Assembly (NCBI GenBank): GCA_963828755.1
Contig: CAWHFY010000010.1
Coordinates: 62,001 to 126,000, forward strand
DNA: 64,000 nucleotides
From: WHSW01 sp963828755
GTDB taxonomy: Bacteria; Actinomycetota; Thermoleophilia; Solirubrobacterales; 70-9
Direction: 5' to 3'
Both the position numbers and the translations under genes were made by a program. Positions 17,826 through 26,295 of the stretch are shown piece after piece. Each line of letters begins with the position of its first letter. Position 1 is the first letter of the stretch. The notes under the pieces were generated by a model. It saw only the letters and a list, made by a program, of their open reading frames with translations, was not told the DNA's origin and made no database searches.

Positions 17826-18476
17826 CTAGCCGCTGAGGCCAAGCGCCGCCCGGATCTCGGGAATCGCCTGCTCGTTGTCGCGAAAGTGGACCGCGTGCAT
17901 GCCGATCGCCCGCGCGGTCTCAACGTTGACGAGGACGTCGTCGACGAACAGGCACCGCTCGGCGGCGGCGCCGCTGAGGCGGGCGATCGTCATCTCGTAG
18001 ATCGGGGGGTCCGGCTTTCGCGTCCCGACGAAGGCCGAGTCGACGACGAACTCGAAGATCTCGTCGACGGGCAGCATCGAACGCCACAGCGGCTCCCACT
18101 CGCGCACGTTGTTCGTCAGGAGCGCCATCCGCCGGCCGCTGCGCTTGATCTCGCGCATCAGCGCGATCATCGGCTCGTTCGGCTGCAACGCGTCGAAGTA
18201 GATCTCGCGGAAGCGGTGCATCTCGGGTCGGTGGCCGAGCTCGGGCTCCAGCGCGTCCGTGAGCCGGGCGAGGAAATCCGCTTCGGTCATCCGCCCCGTT
18301 TCGAGCTCGAACAGCGGGTGGGCGCCGTCGCGGTCGGCGAGCGCCTGCATGGCGCGGCCGAGCGACTCGCCCGAGATCCCGGTGCGGTCCTGAAAGGCGG
18401 CGAAGGAGTGCATCAGCGGGGTGGTCAGGACGCCCCCGAAGTCGGAGACGACGGCCGTGATCTGCGGTGTCCTCAC
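17826..18476 (-). CDS. HAD-superfamily hydrolase (subfamily IA, epoxide-hydrolase N-domain-like)
   Basis: 216 residues from GTG 18476, which overlaps the previous stop. Motif I is VVSDFGGVLTTP (nucleophile Asp), motif II LLTNN, motif III KPDPPIYE, motif IV FVDDVLVN. Motif I has Phe-Gly-Gly instead of a second Asp at +2, as in the sEH N-terminal-like group, so phosphatase activity may be weak or altered. Third in a four-gene minus-strand string. Confidence 0.9.
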   Translation of the reverse strand: MRTPQITAVVSDFGGVLTTPLMHSFAAFQDRTGISGESLGRAMQALADRDGAHPLFELETGRMTEADFLARLTDALEPELGHRPEMHRFREIYFDALQPNEPMIALMREIKRSGRRMALLTNNVREWEPLWRSMLPVDEIFEFVVDSAFVGTRKPDPPIYEMTIARLSGAAAERCLFVDDVLVNVETARAIGMHAVHFRDNEQAIPEIRAALGLSG

Positions 18477-18979
18477 GCGCGGGTGACCAGGTCGAGGACG
18501 CCGCTGCCGCCGGCAGAGAGTTCGATGATCGCCGAGACCCGCTCGACCCCGCCGTTGTTCGACCGCGAGATCGAGGCGACGACGCCGGACGCGCGGATCG
18601 TCAACGGCTCCACCTCCGAGTGGAGTTCGAGCCCGATCCGGCGCAGCTTGCCGTCGGCCCCGTACTCCGCCGACAACAGGGCCTCGTCGAGGTGCTCGAA
18701 GCGGTCGCGGTCGCCGATCGCCCCGGCGACCAGCTCCTCGCCGTGCCCCTCGGCCCCGGCGGGAAGCAGCGCCGCGATCGCCAGCAGCCGGCCGTCGCCG
18801 AGTCGCGCCGAAAGCACCCTGACGCGCTCGATCTCGTCCCAGTCGAGCTCGCCCGCAAGCTCCCAGAGCGGCCGGTCTGGCGGCTCCGGGTCGAGCTCGG
18901 CGAGCCGGTCGGCGTCCCATTCAAAGCTGAGCCGGTCGCCGGTCGGCGCCTCGAACTCGAGCGCGACGTGCTCACTCAC
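18473..18979 (-). CDS. Conserved hypothetical protein, 168 aa
   Basis: GTG 18979 lies within the end of fxsA, and the stop overlaps the HAD start, so it is tightly coupled to both. The sequence is acidic and beta-rich (HVALEFEAPTGDRLSFEWDA, DEIERVRVLSARLGDGRLLA, VSAIIELSAGGSGVLDL). No signal peptide or known motif. Translational coupling suggests a shared role with FxsA or the phosphatase, otherwise unknown. Confidence 0.75.
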   Translation of the reverse strand: MSEHVALEFEAPTGDRLSFEWDADRLAELDPEPPDRPLWELAGELDWDEIERVRVLSARLGDGRLLAIAALLPAGAEGHGEELVAGAIGDRDRFEHLDEALLSAEYGADGKLRRIGLELHSEVEPLTIRASGVVASISRSNNGGVERVSAIIELSAGGSGVLDLVTRA

Positions 18980-19496
18980 GGTCGTCGCCGGGCTCGAGCT
19001 CGGGGGTCTGGTCGTCGACCTCGCGGGCGCTGCCCTCGTAGTCGTAGCCTCGGGTCGGCCGCTGCCGCGTGCCCGCCGGCCCGGTGCCGCCACCGGGGCC
19101 CGGGCCGCCGGCTCCCATCACCGTCCAGCCGACCGAGACCCGTCGCTTGGCGAGCCTCGCGACGACGCCGCGGAAGACCGCGCGGGTCGGCGGGATCAGC
19201 AGCGCGAAGCCGATTACGTCGGTGATGAACCCGGGGGCGAGCAGCAGGGTGCCGCCGAGGATGATCATCGCGCCGTCGAAGGTCTCGTGAGCGGGAACGC
19301 GACCGTTGGCGAGTGCGAGGTTGAACCGCTCCCAGGCCACCCGTCCTTGCGAGCGCGCGAGCGCCGCGCCGGCGAAGCCGTCGAGGATCAGCAGCGCCAG
19401 GGTGGGTACGACACCAATCGCATCGCCGACCTGAATGATCACGTAGATCTCTGCGATCGGCAGGGCGAGAAAGAGGAACAGCAGGACGATTGCCAT
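18972..19496 (-). CDS. fxsA: FxsA-family membrane protein
   Basis: 174 residues. Three hydrophobic segments at the start (MAIVLLFLFLALPIAEIYVI), the middle (PTLALLILDGFAGAALARSQ) and near 75-100 (GGTLLLAPGFITDVIGFALL). The last stretch is the FxsA signature. A Gly/Pro-rich cytoplasmic tail follows. FxsA relieves phage F exclusion in E. coli when overproduced; its normal role is unclear. Divergent from the DUF59 gene by 34 bp. Confidence 0.9.
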   Translation of the reverse strand: MAIVLLFLFLALPIAEIYVIIQVGDAIGVVPTLALLILDGFAGAALARSQGRVAWERFNLALANGRVPAHETFDGAMIILGGTLLLAPGFITDVIGFALLIPPTRAVFRGVVARLAKRRVSVGWTVMGAGGPGPGGGTGPAGTRQRPTRGYDYEGSAREVDDQTPELEPGDDRE

Positions 19497-19530
19497 GAGC
19501 GCTGGAAGATAGAGCCACTACGATGGATGC

Positions 19531-19827
19531 ATGACCAACGAAGAGGATGTCTACGAGGCGCTCGAGGAAGTGATCGACCCGGAGCTCGGGCTCGACTTCG
19601 TTTCCCTGGGCCTCGTATACGACGTCGATATCGAGGGCCCGGAGGTCTTCGTCACCTTCACCCTGACCACGCCAGCCTGCCCGATCGGGCCGCAGGTCTC
19701 CGAGCAGATGCGCGAGTTCGTCGGCGACCTCGAGGGCGTCGACAAGGTGCACCCGAAGATGGTCTTCGACCCCCCGTGGTCCCCGGAGATGATGAGCGAG
19801 GACGCGAAGTTCGCTTTGGGCTACTGA
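19531..19827 (+). CDS. DUF59 / MIP18-family Fe-S assembly protein (SufT-like)
   Basis: 98 residues: EALEEVIDPELGLDFVSLGL is the MIP18 signature. The conserved Cys in TLTTPACPIG is the reactive residue of the family. TACGAT lies six bases before ATG 19531 (leaderless). Family members help mature Fe-S proteins, which fits the SUF genes at 46-54 kb. Its 3' end is duplicated at 25,308-25,368, where an integrase remnant lies, so it appears to serve as an integration site. Confidence 0.9.
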   Translation: MTNEEDVYEALEEVIDPELGLDFVSLGLVYDVDIEGPEVFVTFTLTTPACPIGPQVSEQMREFVGDLEGVDKVHPKMVFDPPWSPEMMSEDAKFALGY

Positions 19828-19848
19828 GCCGCTTGGCTATGCGGTTTG
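19788..19848 (+). repeat. Left copy of 61-bp direct repeat (att-like, 3' end of DUF59 gene)
   Basis: Covers the last codons of the DUF59 gene, its stop and 21 bases beyond. Matches 25308-25368 with only two clear differences (19796 G/C, 19838 T/C). Confidence 0.8.
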
Positions 19849-19868
19849 CGGGATCCGCGCCGAACCCG

Positions 19869-19888
19869 CTGCAACCCAAACTGCAACC
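19869..19888 (+). repeat. CTGCAACC motif pair, copy 1
   Basis: CTGCAACCCAAACTGCAACC: an 8-base unit given twice, 12 bases apart. Copies also at 25178-25197 and 25390-25409. It sits 20 bases after the 61-bp repeat here, and 21 bases after it at the right-hand copy. Confidence 0.7.
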
Positions 19889-20845
19889 CTCGGCGCCGAT
19901 GACATCACCCTCGATCTGAACGGCCACCGGATCGACGGTGACAACGAGCTGGTGGAGCCGCCCTGCCCCCTAGGCAACTTCTGTGACTCCGGGGTGGTGA
20001 ACGACCGCCACGACGGGGTCAAGATCGAAGGCGGCTCGACGCGGGAGTTCGGAATCGGAGTGCTGGTCGTGCGCGCTCGGGACACCCGGGTCGTGGACGT
20101 CTCCTCGTCGAAGAACGTCCTCTTCGGCGCCATGATCATCCGGCTCGTCGCGGAGCGTGATCCGCGACAGCTCGTTGAGCAACAACATCGCCCCGGAGGG
20201 AGACGGGATCGGCCTGTTTGGACGCCGACCACATCCAGATCGTTGACAACTCGATTCGAAGACAACGCCGGACCGGGCATCCACATCGACGGCTCACGCG
20301 CACAACCTGATCAAGGGGAACCAGTTCGGACGATGACAGTCCGGCGTTGCTGATCGACAGCGACGACAACGAGGTGCGGCACAACCGCGTCGTTCGCGGT
20401 ACCGGAATCCTGGTCGGTCGCGGAGACGACAACCTGATCGTCGGCAATCGCGTCTCGCGGGCAGACGACGCCCTGGCGGTCGAGAACGGACGCGGCAACC
20501 TCGTCGCCCGCAACGTCGTGATCGATGCTCGCGGCTACGGCATCCGCCTCGGCATCGGCAATCCGTTGCTCGGCGGTGGCCACAACATCGTCCGTCGGAA
20601 CCTGGTCAGGCGAAGCACCGATGACGGATTCCGGGTCTTCGCGAAGGACGGTCACAGTCTGCTGAGGCGGAACGTCGCGGTCGGCGCGGGAGACGACGGC
20701 TTCGCGATCAGGAACCGGAGCACGAAGCTGGCCGGCAACCGGGCGAAGCGCAACGCCGACCTCGGCATTGCGGCCGTGCGCGGCGTGATCGAGGGCCGGA
20801 CCGGCGGGGATAGGCGGCAGTGGCGATCGCCAAGTCCGATAGCCC
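19883..20845 (+). pseudogene. Right-handed parallel beta-helix protein, 5'-truncated and frameshifted
   Basis: Begins without a start codon as ATLGADDITLDLNGHRIDGD, then GVVNDRHDGVKIEGG and FGIGVLVVRARDTRV. After frame changes near 20,150-20,340 it continues as DNEVRHNRVVRGTGILVGRG, NLIVGNRVSRADDALAVENG and DDGFRVFAKDGHSLLRRNVA. The repeated N-x-V/I turns are those of NosD-like/pectate-lyase-like beta helices. The signal peptide and first coils are missing exactly where the CTGCAACC motif ends. The C-terminus dissolves near 20,845. Confidence 0.75.
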
Positions 20846-21316
20846 GGAGGCCCCGGTCGCTTGCGCTCCCAGCCGAGGCGCACGGTCGGCGCTCGAGCGG
20901 CTGGTCGGCTGCGTGGTCACGAGCGAGCCCGTCAGCTTCCAGAGACGGCCCCATCTTGCGTCCGCAGCCCTCGCGATCGGCGTCGTCGGCTCCTCAGGTT
21001 CCAGCGCGATGCAGTCCGTCCATCGGTCTGCGCGCGCGGCTCGATCAGTGGCGGCGAGACATTCGTCGTGCGTCGTCCTCTCGCCAGCGCTTCACCGCGC
21101 CAAGTAGCGTGGCAACAGATCGTCTGCGTCTCCGCCAGAGGCGGAGCAGAACCATCGTCTCGTCGGCCGTCTCAACCTCCTGGATTCATCGTGCCACCTC
21201 GCCTACTCCGACGCCCGAGAACTTCGAGGTCCTGTCCCGGCTCGTGGATCACTGAGCAGCATGTCGATGTTCCGCGCCCGCGGACGCCGCCAGCGCCGAG
21301 GACGCTCGCGAGACAG
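20846..21316. other. Non-coding or scrambled stretch
   Basis: No frame here gives a credible protein, and codon bias is lost on both strands. Probably remnant sequence within the accessory region. Confidence 0.5.
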
Positions 21317-23093
21317 TCAGCGGCACGGGGGGTTGCGGCTCACTGCCCACGCGGATGCCAAGGGAGATGAGCCAGAACGCCGGATCGTCACCGAGGTCCC
21401 GGAAAACCTCCGGTCTCGGCGCGAATGCCTCTCGATCCTCTGCATGTCCTCGATCCCTGCCGCACACCTGTGGCCGTGGTAGCTCCGTCCGTCAAGGATC
21501 GCCCGGGAGCGGAAGCCGCTCGACATCCGGGTCGAGCAGCGATAGAGGTCGTCGGTCCCTTCCGCGTACGTCCGGTTGACTGCCTCGAAGCGTCCGGGAC
21601 CGGGGACCTCCACGATCAGCTTCGCGGATCCCTCCGTCTTGTTCTTCTTGACCTCGCCGAAACTGAACTCGTTCGAGGGCGGAGCAGGAGGCGGGCCGAC
21701 CGATGCAGCAGTCTCGCGTAGCGAGAGCCCGATAATCCCGGTTGCATAGAGTCCGGGGGCCCCGTCGACGGCGATCTGGTACGTCGTCCCGGCGCTGGCG
21801 GTGAAGGCGACCCCGCTTGCGGGCACGCAGCTCGCAAGGTCGTTGTTGCTTGCCACCAGGCTCAGCGCGTCCACGGCGTCGCCCGTATAGACGGCGAGCA
21901 CGGTGTCGAAGTAGTTCTCGAAGCCGCCGCTGTCGCATGTATCGATCTGCACCGGACCGTTCGCGGGTGCCGTCCAACGCCACCACAGCGAGCGCCCGGC
22001 GCCGTTGCCGGCGTGGTTCGGCTCGCCAGGTTCGCTCGTCGCGCTGGAGTTGAAGCCGTAATCCTTTGCTGACAGCCCGCTGAGGGGCGTGGCGTTCTCG
22101 AACTCGTCGTTCCGCGGAGTGGGCTGTTTGCTGAGGTAGAAGCCGCCGATTGAACCGCCGGCGCCGTCGACCGCGATGTGGTAGGTCACCCCGCCACTCG
22201 CCCTGAAGCTGAGATTGCTCCCAATGCAGTTGCTATCGGCCGGCGCGCTCGCTACCTCGCTGAGCGCACCGACAGCGTCGCCCGTATAGACGGCGAGCAG
22301 TGTGTCGACATTGGGGCTCCCACAATTTTGGAAGTGGACGACCCCGCTCCGCGGGGCGGTCCAGGTCCACCAAACAGAGTGGCCGCCCGCTTCGCCCGCA
22401 TGGCTCGGCTCGCCCGTCTCCTTGCTGGCGCCGGCGTTCGTCCCGCTCGCGAAGGCGTTCTCATTCTCGTTTTCGGTCAGCACGGCGGCGTTCGCGAAGT
22501 CGTCGTTGGCGGGCTGGGGTGACTCGTTCAAGGCCAGCGCGATGCTGCCGGTCGCGCCGTGGATCCGTCCGGTGGCTCCGTCGACGACGATCCGGTAGAC
22601 CTGGCCGCCTTGCGCGGGGAAGCTCAGCTCGCTGTCACCGCTCTCGGTCAGTTCCGCCGCAGCTGCCGAACGCAGTGTCGTTGCGCGCGACCCGGGTCAG
22701 CGCCTCCACGCTGCTGCCGGTGTAGACAGCGAGCAGGGTGTCGAAGTCACTGCCGCAGGTGCCGACCGTGATGTCGCCGTCCGAGGGCGCTGTCCAGCTC
22801 CACCAGACCGAGTGTTCGCCCGGGTTGCCACTCGGGAAGTCGGTGTGCTCCGGCTCGCCGGACTCGGTCGTGGCGTCCACGTTCGTGCCCGTGGCGTTCG
22901 CGGGCAGGCCGCTCAGCGCCGCAGCATTGGCGAAGTCGTCATTGGCTGGAGCCGCTGCGGAAGCCGTGTTGCCCAGGCAGAGCCAGATAAACGCGGCCAA
23001 CGCCAACCAAGCCCAAAGCGACCGCCGATCGCGATGCCTGTGGGCGCGCTCAGCCGAATCGGGCGTTCCCGTCGGAACCTGCCGTGCGTCCAT
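21317..23093 (-). pseudogene. Secreted three-repeat protein (PANDDFANAA repeats), one frameshift
   Basis: Signal peptide (LWAWLALAAFIWLCLGNTAS) then three copies of an approximately 125-residue beta-rich unit. Each begins PANDDFANAA or PRNDEFENAT and contains GEPxHAG, SVWWxWTAP, DTLLAVYTGD and IAVDGA. One frame change near 22,660 separates repeat 1 from repeats 2-3. The C-terminal part EFSFGEVKKNKTEGSAKLIV, VPGPGRFE resembles an Ig-like anchor seen in large exported proteins, but the last 70 residues look scrambled. Exported, probably surface or matrix binding; ligand unknown. Confidence 0.7.
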
Positions 23094-23530
23094 GCGTCTG
23101 CCCCCTTCTTCGCCCCGAGCGTCTTGTGCCTGGGCGTTGTTCCTGAGAGGTGCAAGGACCCTAACCCGGCACTCCGCAATGTCAAGCTAGTCGGCTCGAG
23201 GACTGCCTCCCACGTTCTCCTCCGACATCGATAGCGTGCGAGAAAAATTTGCCCACGGTGCACGATCTTCGGACCGATGCTGTCCGTACGCGGCGTCATC
23301 GTTGTCAGGCTTCGCCGTCCGATGAAGCAACTGTGATGGGGGTAGGCGTCGCCCGGGGGTGACCTCCGATCTCCTCGGCCGGCGCCCCCGTCACAGTCTG
23401 GACCTGTCAGAACTTCGCGCCTGGCGCGGCCCAATGTACGGCTCACGCCGCAGTGGGCGGCTCGAACTCGCCCGCCGAGCAGCTCGCACACCGACGCGCT
23501 CGCGTCCTTCCGCGAGATACTGCGTGGGCG
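23094..23530. other. Gene-poor stretch with duplicated fragments
   Basis: No complete gene. Positions 23,446-23,500 copy the 3' end of the small gene at 24,897-25,139 (compare 24,900-24,950). Positions 23,514-23,545 repeat the leader GATACTGCGTGGGCGATGTC found before SnoaL genes at 24,058 and, on the minus strand, near 26,712. Confidence 0.55.
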
Positions 23531-23947
23531 ATGTCGCAGGAGAACGCGCAACTCCTCACGCATAGCTGCACGACCGGGTGGACCGATTGGCTGTGGGGAG
23601 AGCTTTGGCTGCTGCCCGACGGTCTGCTCCGACTCAGCACCGGGTCGAGGGGACTGATCGCGGGCCTGACGGCGGGAACGGCCGCAGCGGAAATGCCAGG
23701 GTCGGTCCGTCAGATCCCCGCTGGCGACATCCCGGACCTCCTCGCCGGGCGCGGACGCAACCGTTGGATTTCGCGAGATCAAGTCAGCGACGCTTCGCTT
23801 CGGAAAGGGCTGATGCAGGGACGCCTGCGGGTGGTCCTTTACGACGGCACCCGCATCAAGCTCCTGTGGCTGAAAGACGACACCGTGCACGAGGTGGTTC
23901 GCTCAACCCTGGAAGGGTGGCTCGGAGACCGCCTGAAGGTGAGATGA
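23531..23947 (+). CDS. Chimeric ORF: SnoaL start fused to an unrelated 133-residue domain
   Basis: ATG 23531 opens with MSQEN, the array's usual start, preceded by the array's usual leader. The rest is different: WTDWLWGELWLLPDGLLRLS, IPAGDIPDLLAGRGRNRWIS, LRVVLYDGTRIKLLWLKDDT. That part has alternating strands and a terminal helix (VHEVVRSTLEGWLGDRLKV), reminiscent of PH-like small proteins but not identified. Just after its stop comes LKAAGLSE, the end of a SnoaL gene. The foreign part thus appears inserted inside a SnoaL gene. Confidence 0.6.
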   Translation: MSQENAQLLTHSCTTGWTDWLWGELWLLPDGLLRLSTGSRGLIAGLTAGTAAAEMPGSVRQIPAGDIPDLLAGRGRNRWISRDQVSDASLRKGLMQGRLRVVLYDGTRIKLLWLKDDTVHEVVRSTLEGWLGDRLKVR

Positions 23948-23952
23948 GCCAA

Positions 23953-23977
23953 GCCTCAAAGCTGCCGGGCTGTCGGA
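23953..23977 (+). pseudogene. C-terminal remnant of a SnoaL-like gene
   Basis: Encodes LKAAGLSE and a stop, matching the ends of the intact genes at 24,485 and 24,893. No upstream reading frame joins it. Confidence 0.5.
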
Positions 23978-24074
23978 GTAGGCGTTTAACGAATAGCGGC
24001 CCTGGCCGCCGATATGGGCTAGACGGCGCACCTACTCAGCTAGGCCACGGCCATAGCGGGATACTGCGCGGGCG

Positions 24075-24485
24075 ATGTCGCAGGAGAACGTCGAGGCCTT
24101 CAAGCGCGCAGTCGATGCGGTCAACAGCGGCGACATCGAAGCGGTGTTGAAGGCGGTCCACCCGGCGGTCGAGTGGCATGCGTTCATGGAGGAATTGCTG
24201 GGCGGCGAGGGGAGGGTCTATTCGGGGCACGCAGGTGTCCGCGAGTTCTTCGGTGACTTCGGCGACCACTTCGACGAGCTCCACTGGGAGTACCCGGACA
24301 TCCGCGACCTCGGCGACGACCGGGTGCTCGCGATAGGCACTTTTCGCGCCCGAGGCCGGGGGAGTGGCGCTGAGGTTGAAACGCCGATCGGCGTCTTGAC
24401 CGACTTCGAGAACGGTATTGCCACCCGGGTGTGGAGCACGGGTGACCCCGGCGAGGTCCTCGAAGCCGCCGGGCTGTCGGAGTAG
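24075..24485 (+). CDS. SnoaL/NTF2-like protein
   Basis: 136 residues, MSQENVEAFKRAVDAVNSGD through VLEAAGLSE. NTF2 fold: helix, HPAVEWHAFMEELLGGEGRV, YSGHAGVREFF, then strands (DDRVLAIGTFRARGRGSGAE). The leader GATACTGCGCGGGCG directly precedes the ATG, with the likely -10 (GATACT) nine bases away, so leaderless. Members may act on small polar substrates or simply bind ligands; no reaction is assignable. Confidence 0.88.
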   Translation: MSQENVEAFKRAVDAVNSGDIEAVLKAVHPAVEWHAFMEELLGGEGRVYSGHAGVREFFGDFGDHFDELHWEYPDIRDLGDDRVLAIGTFRARGRGSGAEVETPIGVLTDFENGIATRVWSTGDPGEVLEAAGLSE

Positions 24486-24488
24486 GCG

Positions 24489-24893
24489 ATGTCGCAGGAG
24501 AACGTGGAGATCATGCGCCGCGCCTACGCAGCGTTCAACCGAGGCGACATCGATGGCATGGTTGCGGACGTTGGCCCGGACTTCGAGTATGTCCCCCCCG
24601 CTGGGGTGGTCCCGGGCGTGCTGGAGGTGTACCGAGGGCCTGAGGGATTCAAGCGGTGGAGGGGGGCGTTCTGGGACGAGTTCGACGACGCCCATATAGA
24701 GGTCCACGAGTTCGTCGATGCGGGCGACCAGGTGCTGGCCACGGAGACGGTGCAGGGCCGTGGCAAGCAGAGCGGCGCGGCGAGCAGTTGGACTCTCTGG
24801 GAGCTGTGGACGGTGCGGGACGGCAAGCTCGTACACGGGCAGGGAATCACAAGCAGGGAGGAAGCCCTCGAAGCCGCCGGGCTGTCGGAGTAG
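24489..24893 (+). CDS. SnoaL/NTF2-like protein
   Basis: 134 residues, MSQENVEIMRRAYAAFNRGD, YRGPEGFKRWRGAFWDEFDD, DQVLATETVQGRGKQSG, ALEAAGLSE. It follows the previous SnoaL gene with only three bases between stop and start (TAGGCGATG), so the two form a bicistron. The same junction occurs, inverted, between the genes at 26,296 and 25,897. Function unknown beyond the fold. Confidence 0.88.
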   Translation: MSQENVEIMRRAYAAFNRGDIDGMVADVGPDFEYVPPAGVVPGVLEVYRGPEGFKRWRGAFWDEFDDAHIEVHEFVDAGDQVLATETVQGRGKQSGAASSWTLWELWTVRDGKLVHGQGITSREEALEAAGLSE

Positions 24894-24896
24894 CAC

Positions 24897-25139
24897 CTAC
24901 GCCGCGGTCGGCGGCTCGAGCTCGCCGGCGAGTAGTTCGCAAACGCTGGCGAGGTCGACCAAGCTCTGCCTCAACGCCGGGGCGGCGCCGAGCTCGCGGT
25001 GGGTGAAGGCGGCGCGGGCGCCGACCACGGCCTCGAGCCGCGCTTCGAGGGTGCCTTGGTATTGCTGCCAGTGGCGGTCGAGCTGCTGCTGGCGCTCGAT
25101 CTCTTCGCGGACGCCTCGTACCCGGCTCCGAGTGGTCAC
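24897..25139 (-). CDS. Small hypothetical protein, 80 aa
   Basis: GTG 25139 chosen because the longer frame to 25187 runs into the CTGCAACC repeat. The product (VTTRSRVRGVREEIERQQQL, LEAVVGARAAFTHRELGAAP, LVDLASVCELLAGELEPPTA) is highly helical and looks coiled-coil. Its 3' end is copied at 23,446-23,500. It lies between SnoaL genes and the integrase remnant, so it may be element cargo. Confidence 0.55.
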   Translation of the reverse strand: MTTRSRVRGVREEIERQQQLDRHWQQYQGTLEARLEAVVGARAAFTHRELGAAPALRQSLVDLASVCELLAGELEPPTAA

Positions 25140-25177
25140 GGCTGCCGATCGTAGACCTGATCTCGGCGGGTCAAAAC

Positions 25178-25197
25178 TGCAACCCAAACTGCAACCG
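25178..25197 (+). repeat. CTGCAACC motif pair, copy 2
   Basis: Identical over 20 bases to 19869-19888. Lies about 110 bp left of the right-hand 61-bp repeat. Confidence 0.7.
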
Positions 25198-25307
25198 GGC
25201 GCCTAACGCATGACCGCCGGGGCGAGCGAGCCATTCTGCTCATTCTCCCTGCACGCGAGCACAAACCGCGATACGCCGGATATCCAGCCGTCACGGCGCT
25301 CCGCGAT

Positions 25308-25368
25308 GATGATGACCGAGGACGCGAAGTTCGCTTTGGGCTACTGAGCCGCTTGGCCATGCGGTTTG
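25308..25368 (+). repeat. Right copy of 61-bp direct repeat (att-like)
   Basis: Repeats the DUF59 gene end, encoding EDAKFALGY-like sequence out of context, with the stop and flank. Followed 21 bases later by a CTGCAGCC motif pair and the stop of an integrase remnant. Confidence 0.8.
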
Positions 25369-25389
25369 TCGCCGTCGTCCAACCCACGC

Positions 25390-25409
25390 TGCAGCCCAAA
25401 CTGCAGCCC
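25390..25409 (+). repeat. CTGCAGCC motif pair, copy 3
   Basis: CTGCAGCCCAAACTGCAGCC, differing from the other copies by A to G once in each unit. Abuts the integrase stop codon. Confidence 0.65.
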
Positions 25410-25590
25410 TAGCGTTCGAGCAGCGCTGCGATCTTCTCCGCCGCGTCCTCCTGGAGTGGCGGGATCGCGTGCGAGTAGATATCGAGCGTGATCGCGATCG
25501 TGGCGTGCCCGGGCCGCTCTTGAACAACCTTCGGGTGAACGCCCGCCGCGAGCGTGCCGACCAGGTGCGCGGCGGCAGATCGGCAAGCGA
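25410..25590 (-). pseudogene. Tyrosine recombinase (integrase), degenerate C-terminal remnant
   Basis: The minus strand reads AAAHLVGTLAAGVHPKVVQE, then RPGHATIAITLDIYSHAIPP, then LQEDAAEKIAALLER and stop TAG. This is the C-terminal catalytic end of phage-type integrases, with the box II GH and the nucleophile Tyr in DIYSH. The expected RHxxAT arm is degraded to CRSAAAHL, and no upstream catalytic domain remains in frame. Its 3' end faces the 61-bp repeat, as integrase genes usually face their att site. Confidence 0.75.
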
Positions 25591-25713
25591 TGCGAGCGAG
25601 GGCGGCTTCTCGCGGTCGGCCGGGATGCGCGGGGGCAGCTGTTGCCAGCCGACAGCGTCCGCGAGGCCTGTCGCAAGACGGGTGTGGGCGCCGCGGACCG
25701 TTCTCGGCGCTAG

Positions 25714-25854
25714 ATGACGGCGCGCAAGGTCGGAGTCGTCCTCCTGGTCGCCGGCGACTGGCTACTCATCCGCGCCGAGCCGAGCGCGGCGCAGCCCTGG
25801 CGGCCCTCCGCCCATCCTTGGCTCGTCCCGACCGACAACGCCAAGGCGCTCTGA
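25714..25854 (+). CDS. Possible small ORF, 46 aa
   Basis: MTARKVGVVLLVAGDWLLIR, then AEPSAAQPWRPSAHPWLVP. It has a hydrophobic start followed by a Pro/Trp-rich tail. No ribosome site or leaderless box is evident. The 355-bp stretch 25,541-25,896 otherwise holds nothing recognisable. Confidence 0.2.
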   Translation: MTARKVGVVLLVAGDWLLIRAEPSAAQPWRPSAHPWLVPTDNAKAL

Positions 25855-25896
25855 TGGGAGGGGTCGCTGGGAGGGGTCGCGAGGATGCACCGCGAA

Positions 25897-26292
25897 CTAC
25901 GCCAGCCCGGCGGCTTCGAGGGCTTCAGCCACGTCCGAGTAGCTGCGGGCTTTCGAGAGCTGGCCGCCGCTGAACTCGAAGAGCATCGCCACTCTCGCGC
26001 TGACCTCGGCACCCGTGCCCCGCGCACGCGCCGACAGGTGCCCAATCGCTACCACCCGCTCGCCTCCGTCGCGAAGCGCCTCAGGGTCAAACCGAATCTC
26101 TTCCCACGCCTCCTCACTGTCCACTCCGAAGGCCGCAAACGCTTCCGGTCCCCGGTAGACCGTGCCCTCCATCGCAGCGCGCAACGGCACGATCTCGACG
26201 TCATCCGTCGAGTGGGCCTGAGCCGCCTCTGCGTCCCGCGCGTTGAACCACGCAATCATCCTGCGCGCGAGCTCGACGTCCTCCTGCGACAT
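25897..26292 (-). CDS. SnoaL/NTF2-like protein
   Basis: 131 residues, MSQEDVELARRMIAWFNARD, VYRGPEAFAAFGVDSEEAWE, VVAIGHLSARARGTGAEVSA, ALEAAGLA. Second gene of a minus-strand pair, starting three bases after the upstream stop with the array's standard junction. The distinctive end ALEAAGL is retained. Confidence 0.86.
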   Translation of the reverse strand: MSQEDVELARRMIAWFNARDAEAAQAHSTDDVEIVPLRAAMEGTVYRGPEAFAAFGVDSEEAWEEIRFDPEALRDGGERVVAIGHLSARARGTGAEVSARVAMLFEFSGGQLSKARSYSDVAEALEAAGLA

Positions 26293-26295
26293 CGC

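Noticed and set aside
23988..24058. tRNA-like sequence on the minus strand with an A-box-like TAGCTGAGTAGG
   Set aside because: The anticodon stem encloses a 12-base loop and there is no proper T-arm, so it is at best a decayed tRNA; not annotated.
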